The notes below the pieces were generated by a model. It was given only the letters and a program-made list of their open reading frames with translations. It did not search any database and was not told the origin of the DNA. From Perkinsus olseni (lineage: Eukaryota > Perkinsozoa > Perkinsida > Perkinsidae), in assembly GCA_013115135.1 (NCBI GenBank), contig JABANP010000081.1, positions 1 to 64,000 of the forward strand: a stretch of DNA of 64,000 bases, in the 5' to 3' direction. Below, in pieces: positions 58,889-64,000 of the stretch (within the stretch, counting starts at the first letter, position 1; each line of letters begins with the position of its first letter). The translations under genes were made by a program, and so were the position numbers.

Positions 58889-59408
58889 TCTTCGCTCCAC
58901 CAGCATGTTGAAGCTTGCGTGGCTCATGTATATATGACTTCTCTAGAGGGAGCCACCGCAGTCTAGCGGTCGGAGGGAGTCTTGCGTTGGGTTATCGACA
59001 GCGCAATGGGTGATGTTAATGGCTGTATACCCTAGCTCGGGTCCGAGCTGTGATAGCTATTCTCGGAAGCTAAGTTGGACTCACGAGTTTGGAGCGAATT
59101 GGTCATAGGGACAGCGGAATTGTGTAGATCCCGAAGCTTCGGTGGCCAGGCCGGCCCTCCGGGTTCCCGTTCGCTCGCATGAGGGGTTTCCCTTATCTTC
59201 GTATCCCCCAGGTGGCCGTATAGCCTCGGGGACTGCGTCTCCGAGCTCTTGCCTGCCGCCTCGGTCACACTGTGTTGAACCACAGCGGGACCGGCAAGAT
59301 TCGGTCTATTCTCTCTCGGGCCCTCGCAAGTGTAAGTTAGCATCGCTCTGTCTTAGCGTTGGTTATTCCGACTTTGTAACACCTTATTTCCCTGACTGAC
59401 CTTCGCTC
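58889..59408. other. Intergenic spacer
   Basis: 520 bases between UNC119 and the nucleoside transporter. Only short ORFs; nothing recognisable. Confidence 0.6.
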
Positions 59409-61266
59409 ATGACTGCGTCCAATGAACCCGTGGTGAATACCGTGTCCGCTGGCGAGGCCGGCGCGGCCGAGAAGAACAAATTCGTGACAGTCACCAAGGG
59501 CGCCTACACCCGGATGGTCATCATCGGTATCGGCTATTTGTTCCCCATCTCTGGTGAGCCATCGAATCCTGTTTTCCCTGGTACAGGACGGCTTCTTCTC
59601 TTTCAGCTATCTGGGCCGCCTTCGACTACTGGAAGACTCTCTTTCCCGATAAGAACATCGAATTCGTGGTCACCTGTCTGTACCAGTTCGGCTCCGTGAT
59701 GACGGTTCTGATTCTCTCCCTGGGCAAGTCCATGAAGTTCCACCGCCGGATCCTTGGCGGCTTCAGCGGACAGTTCTGCTGCTTGTTCGTCATCTTCCTC
59801 TTCCGTTGGTTGGGCCTCCCCGTTAACGTGGTCTACGGCATCCTGCTCGGCCTGGTGTAAGTACCCTAGTCGCTTCGGGAAGTGGTTGTTGGAGTAGTGG
59901 ACTGGTGAGGGCGGTCGTTACAGGTTCTTGATGTCCGTCGTTACCGGTTTCTTGGACTCGGCTCTTCTAGCTCTCAACTCTCAATACTCGCCCAAGATGC
60001 AGGAGGCTCTCCAGATCGGCATCGGTACGTCCCTCTGTGTGCAGGTTCGCCATGTCGATCACTACTGGTTTCCTTGATTCCGCTTTATTCGCACTCAACT
60101 CGCAATATTCGCCTAAGATGCAAGAAGCGCTTCAGATCGGCATTGGTACGCCTTTACTGTGGCGCGGAGTGGGCCGTCACTCAGGAGTTTTCTTGACTCG
60201 GATCAGAGTGTTTGAGTTCTCTTGTCTCTTGCAGGCTTCTCCACCTTCGTATCCGTCGTCTACAGAGATATCACCAAGCTCATCTCGACGTCCCAGGCTA
60301 ACTCAACGTCCATCTACTTCTTGGCGGCCCTCGCAACAGTAAGCACAGCTGGGCAGCGACCGCGTTACGTTCCTCAATCCCGCTCCTCTGCAGGTGATCG
60401 TGTGCATCTCGGCTTACGTGTCCCTCATGAGGATGCCTATCTCGGCCCACATCCACGAGGAGGATGCCAGCTCCCGTCAGCAGCCTCTATTAGGTAGGCT
60501 CGTCGCGGTGCTGTCAATTTGCAAAGACGTATCCTTGGTTGATTCTCAGAGAAGAAAGAAGAAGAGGAAGTTAACATTTGGAAGGTTCTCCGCAGAGTGT
60601 GGTTCAACGAGCTCGTGATCTTCCTTAACTTCCTCTTGACTACCGCTTGCTACCCTGCTGTAAGTTGCCGGTTTTTATCGTCAGACGCCCTCGACTACTT
60701 TCGTTCATGATCAGATCCTTACGGCTATCCCTTGTTACACTTTAACGGTCCTGGCCCCTGCTCACTGGTACCAGACTATTCTGTTGTCCGTCTTCACAGT
60801 CTTCGACGTCATCGCTCGATTCTGTGTCCGTCATCGCGGCCCTCTCTATTACGGGAACATCTGGATCACTGCGGCTGTTCGTAAGTGTGCTGCTGTCCTT
60901 TGTCAGCCTGACGGTAGATGTGGTTCTTCTCAGGTATGTGTATCTTCCCCTGGTCGTATTGTGCGCTACGGGCACTTTCCGCAACGACTGGTTCTCCATG
61001 TTCATTGTCGCTCTCTTCGGCTTCGGTAACGGCTTCGCTGGCAGTCTCTCTTTGATCACTATCAACGAGATTCCCGGTCTTTCCGGCCCCGAGCTCAAGG
61101 CGACCGGTCGTTTCTCTGCTGTGGCGGTGAACTCTGGTGAGATGAGGGCTCCTCGAGCAGCTCACGGCGGGGATATGCTCTCGTCTCATTGTTCTTCTCC
61201 TCCTCAGGTCTCTGTGTCGGTGGTTTCGTAGCCATGGGTCTTGGCGTCTGGCTCGGATTGGCATAA
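59409..61266 (+). CDS. Equilibrative nucleoside transporter family protein with alternative exon pair
   Basis: Multi-pass membrane carrier of the SLC29/ENT family, predicted to import nucleosides or nucleobases; purine salvage is the usual role in parasitic protists. The start at 59409 (MTASNEPVVNTVSAGEAG) precedes the first membrane segment VIIGIGYLFPIS. Exon 2 (59607-59856) holds two or three helices. Then come two alternative copies of exon 3 (59924-60024 or 60045-60145), exon 4 (60235-60338), exon 5 (60394-60493), exon 6 (60550-60659; charged cytoplasmic loop EKKEEEEVN), exon 7 (60715-60880) and exon 8, which starts after GACGGTAG (37-nt intron) and continues VVLLRYVYLPLVVLCATG and FSMFIVALFGFGNG. 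The last exon ends at the TAA 61264-61266. ENT signatures include RFCVRHRGP-like and FGFGNGFAGSLS segments. All introns are GT-AG. Confidence 0.9.
59924..60024 (+). other. Transporter exon 3, alternative a
   Basis: 101-nt exon between an acceptor TTACAG and donor GTACGT, phase 2 in and phase 1 out. It encodes FLMSVVTGFLDSALLALNS and on to EALQIGI, a membrane helix of the transporter. It must replace exon 3b rather than accompany it, because 101 is not a multiple of three and joining both shifts the frame. Confidence 0.85.
60045..60145 (+). other. Transporter exon 3, alternative b
   Basis: Second 101-nt copy with acceptor GTGCAG and donor GTACGC. It encodes FAMSITTGFLDSALFALNS and on to EALQIGI, differing from 3a at a handful of residues in the helix while many differences are synonymous. 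Only 20 nt separate it from exon 3a. Confidence 0.85.
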
Positions 61267-61537
61267 ACAGTGGGCTGAGAGCCGACGCCCTACGACGTCG
61301 GCAGCTGGTTGGTGACGTTGAATGCAGCTGCTGGTCTGAGTGTCTCGAAATGATACATTTGTATTGTACTTTACTGCTACTACGATAATTGCTCGAAAGA
61401 AAGGTTTTTTCCTGAAGTGGGAGTGTGCTTGGCCAACTGATGTTGAGTTAGTTCTGAGTTGAGAGTCGAATACCATGTTGAACGCGTGAGAAGCTATTTA
61501 TACTGAAAAACTCAACGCAAGGCTCGTGTGAAAAGTT

Positions 61538-62580
61538 CTAGTGCAATCTCGTCAAGGGTGAGACACGGGTTTTCCATCGCGTCCTTAACTTCAGCTCAGT
61601 TTCGATCACAATCTTGGCACACTGTAGGCGGTAGGTGTCGGCTTTGTCCAGTGGCCGAAGTCCCTTCATGGCCTTGTCGTTAGCCTCCAAGCACACCTGG
61701 GCCATTTTATCATTCACTATTCCTCTAGAGGAAAGGTAACCTTTCAAGTCTTCTGGTATAATCTTGTCGTCGTCCACATCCACAGCGAAAGCGGCATCAA
61801 AGACTTCGATCGTTATGTAATGGTCGTGAGGGTTGTTGAGCTCAACGAAGCCATGGGTTAACAAAAGCATCTCATTGGTGTACATGCCGTAGTTATTGAA
61901 GATCTCCTCACCCTTTTTCACCGGCCTCTCGGCCAGCATCTGGAAACCTTCTTCAACTTCCCGGACTCTCGTATGCCATGCAGTTGAGGAGTGGTTGAAC
62001 TGATCCGCGAGAGGGATTACGCAGAGCCCGCAGACGTCCGATTCGAACGCTCGTGACATCATAACCTCTACGGCCCACCGCACTGCCGCCTTAGAAGATC
62101 CGGGGCAGAGCTCAGCCACGCTGTCCACGACCTCTAAGGAGAGCTGGTGCATCTCCCACACCGTGGTGCCTTCCAGACAGGCAAGCTCACCGGCTGACCA
62201 CTCGAGAGGGTGATCGAACTCGGCAGGCAAACTCTGCAAGTAGTCGTGGAAGGGCGAATCGGGGTCAGCCTTGTACTTCACCAAGGAGGCGGCCAGCATA
62301 ACCTGTGGTTCGTACAGACCGTGAACCCCAGAGGGCGTTATGCAGGAAGTGTGCGGAACATAGAGGAGCCGCTCGCCCTGACGAATATCAGCCGTTGCCG
62401 TGCAGCCGATCATACCGTTGGTGGCATGGAACCAGGAGACGGCTGGGTGTAGCTGTATGCCTGATTCACAAAGATGCCGGAGAGTACGTTGATCGCCTGA
62501 TTACCGTGTTGACTGGCCCATTGCTCGGCTAATGGCCCGCGAGCTGCCCTCCGTTGCTCGTCATCTGGAGTGAGATCCAT
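61538..62580 (-). CDS. SET-domain methyltransferase, SETD3/Rubisco-LSMT type
   Basis: Protein methyltransferase of the class with a split SET domain and a C-terminal substrate-binding (Rubis-subs-bind) domain; in other eukaryotes it modifies actin, ribosomal or plastid proteins. The start ATG at 62580 gives MDLTPDDEQRRAARGPLAEQ. A 44-nt intron (GTAATCAGG to GAATCAG) joins in phase to IQLHPAVSWFHATNG, then MIGCTATADIRQGERLLYVP. SET motifs: IPLADQFNHSS (about 62000) and KKGEEIFNNYGMYTNEMLL (about 61900). The C-terminal helical domain ends at 61538. Both SAM-binding motifs (NHS and the Tyr of NNYG) are present, so activity is plausible. Substrate unknown. Confidence 0.85.
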
Positions 62581-62868
62581 CAACTACCTTAGTGACCCCT
62601 TGTTCCGTACTAAGGCAACTCAACATCTCGCGGACGTAAGGAATACGTGCATTTTACAAACGCTAATCACTGGCATCTTCACTAGTGGGGCTCTTCTCTC
62701 CATCAACGTCATCGTCACTGCGCACGGCACAGCCTTCAAAAGCTGTGAACACCGCTGCATTATAGCTCTCCATCCCGGGGTAAACTGACGCTCTCCTCGC
62801 CCGGGACCTTTTCGTCGGTTCCGTATCATCCTCACTTGTCGCCTCGCGAGAGCGCTTTGCCCCTTGTT

Positions 62869-63720
62869 TTACCGCTTCGCTCTCATCGGCGCTATGCACC
62901 TCCTCGGGAGACGACCACCGGGAGTACCCTGAGCTTCAGGTTCATCATTCGCTGTTGGGTGCTCTTCACCAGAAGAAGGGGTCAGGTCGACGACGTAGAG
63001 GTCGGGGCCGACCGTCGTGACGCTGTGGTGATTCTCCTTAAAGCAGTGCATAGCCTTGGCGTTCGCTATGGGGTCCCGAGATGGCTGCATCCAGATGAAT
63101 TTCCGTGCATTATTTTGCTTCATCAAATTGCGGATTGCGGCCAGGAGAAGATCGACGTCGGCTTCCCTGTAGATGAGGTCAGCGCCGAGAACCACATCAC
63201 AGTCGCCCAACTCGGCCGAGTCTTCCCCAGGCCAGGCGAGTGGCTTGGCCTGCAAGTCACACGTCCACGTCAGAACCGAATTAGCGCCGATGTTCCGCTT
63301 GGTCACATCGTTGAGAACCTCCGGCAGATCAGTAAGAGTCACTTTACTGGCGTCAGCGGCTGCACATGCAAGACCACCAAGGCCACATCCGGAACCGAGC
63401 TCGATCACCCGCTTGCCAGGAGACATCCAGGAGACCACCGCTGCCACTTTCGTCGATCAAACGGGAGGCGAGCTCAGCTGAGGATGGCCATACCGTTACC
63501 CCCGTGTTGAGGGGATCTGCCTCTTCTTGGTCGAGCCCTTCTGAAGGGTTCGTTGCGGACAGCGAAGGGGCCCTGACAACAAGGAATGCGAAGAGGCCCC
63601 AAAATACACGGCGTGGTACCTCTGATGGAGCATGATAATACTGTTGCCGTGCTGGAATTGGTACGGTTCTATGAACCTCGCTCGGAATTCCGAGGAGCTA
63701 GCAGAGTCGGTGTTAGATGC
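62869..63720 (-). CDS. METTL21/EEF-type seven-beta-strand protein methyltransferase (one frame break)
   Basis: SAM-dependent class I methyltransferase of the lysine-methylating METTL21 group. N-terminal coding is readable from about 63720 (EFRARFIEPYQFQHGNSIIM), with a 47-nt GT-AG intron after MLHQR. It continues with GVTVWPSSAELASRLIDE, the family's VWPSA-like motif. The frame then shifts by one base: an extra A after GACGAA near 63450. Motif I VIELGSGCGLGGLACAAA, motif II VTLTDLPEVL and the post-motif CDVVLGADLIYRE follow in an open frame to 62869. The tail (HPTANDEPEAQGTPGGR) is poorly conserved. No in-phase intron can absorb the shift. The exact start is unknown. Confidence 0.75.
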
Positions 63721-63870
63721 AATTCTGAATTATACTACACCTACCGAGAGGAGCATGGCCGAGCGTCAGGGGGGCCACTTATAGAACTCGACGAGAACAG
63801 AAGATCAGAAACATCGTTTTGGGTGACCGGGGCAGTGAATGATACGAAGAAGTAGAATACGTTGGAGGAA

Positions 63871-64000
63871 TCAAGCATTGGCAGCGTCCACCATGTCCAC
63901 ATCATCAGTTTTCTCACCGGCTGGAGCCTCAGGCAGCCGGCCCGCGTCAGCCTCAGTCTGAGCCTGGGAAGGCAGCGACTCGGCGGAGCCAGCGGTGGCC
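63871..64000 (-). CDS. C-terminal fragment of an unidentified protein (runs off the window)
   Basis: An open frame enters at the window edge and ends at the TGA 63871-63873. The 43 visible residues are low-complexity and acidic (GSAESLPSQAQTEADAGRLP, then EKTDDVDMVDAANA). Such tails occur on several nuclear and proteasomal proteins; no family can be named from this alone. Confidence 0.55.
   Translation of the reverse strand, partial: ATAGSAESLPSQAQTEADAGRLPEAPAGEKTDDVDMVDAANA

Noticed and set aside
60880..60934. Apparent frame error between exons 7 and 8 of the nucleoside transporter
   Set aside because: Using the upstream acceptor GACGGTAG (37-nt intron) instead of TTCTCAG restores phase and adds VVLLR, so no frameshift is needed.

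Overview
This is a eukaryotic nuclear window. Nearly every recognisable gene is broken by short GT-AG introns (mostly about 36-60 nt), genes are packed on both strands, and the proteins are eukaryotic (KMT2/trithorax-type SET protein, MSH2, RagA/Gtr1, UNC119, equilibrative nucleoside transporter). Two tandem secreted subtilisin-like proteases, protist-like divergence and small secreted orphan proteins suggest a perkinsozoan alveolate such as Perkinsus. That assignment is inference from family knowledge; I could not search a database.

Layout. 1-1069: AT-rich element with 22-bp perfect terminal inverted repeats, filled with GATTC/GAATC words. 1.74-4.2 kb: secreted histidine acid phosphatase. 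4.2-7.0 kb: no gene I can support, several perfect hairpins. 7.0-16.0 kb (minus): a KMT2/MLL-like chromatin regulator (PHD fingers, bromodomain, PHD/ePHD, FYRN-FYRC, SET, post-SET). 16.4-18.15 kb: fold-back element whose right end is amplified into a 19-copy, 59-bp tandem array. 18.9-23.8 kb: two tandem subtilases. 24.7-26.0 kb (minus): acyl-CoA dehydrogenase. 26.3-29.2 kb: LRRC43-like leucine-rich-repeat gene. 29.2-36.8 kb: gene-poor, with degraded copies of the LRR and WD40 genes and small secreted-type ORFs. 36.8-40.3 kb (minus): MSH2. 42.3-44.2 kb (minus): aladin-like WD40 protein. 45.0-46.4 kb (minus): EDR2/DUF1336 protein. 46.8-48.4 kb: RagA/Gtr1 GTPase. 48.6-50.9 kb: mS26-like mitoribosomal protein. 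51.1-52.4 kb: acidic orphan. 52.9-56.05 kb: double-domain class III CoA-transferase. 56.7-57.7 kb: HAD phosphatase with an N-terminal PIP-box. 57.9-58.9 kb: UNC119. 59.4-61.3 kb: nucleoside transporter with two alternative copies of one exon. 61.5-62.6 kb (minus): SETD3/Rubisco-LSMT-type methyltransferase. 62.9-63.7 kb (minus): METTL21-type methyltransferase. 63.87 kb to the end (minus): C-terminus of another gene.

Most striking: the transporter carries two adjacent 101-nt exon copies separated by a 20-nt intron, the architecture expected for mutually exclusive splicing. Other themes are dense near-perfect hairpins with 1-3 nt loops in noncoding DNA, single-base frame breaks in several otherwise conserved genes (assembly errors, pseudogenes or micro-introns; reads must decide), and partial gene copies scattered in the gene-poor middle. 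Multi-exon boundaries were derived by eye from splice signals, phase and protein-family conservation; gene spans given include introns.
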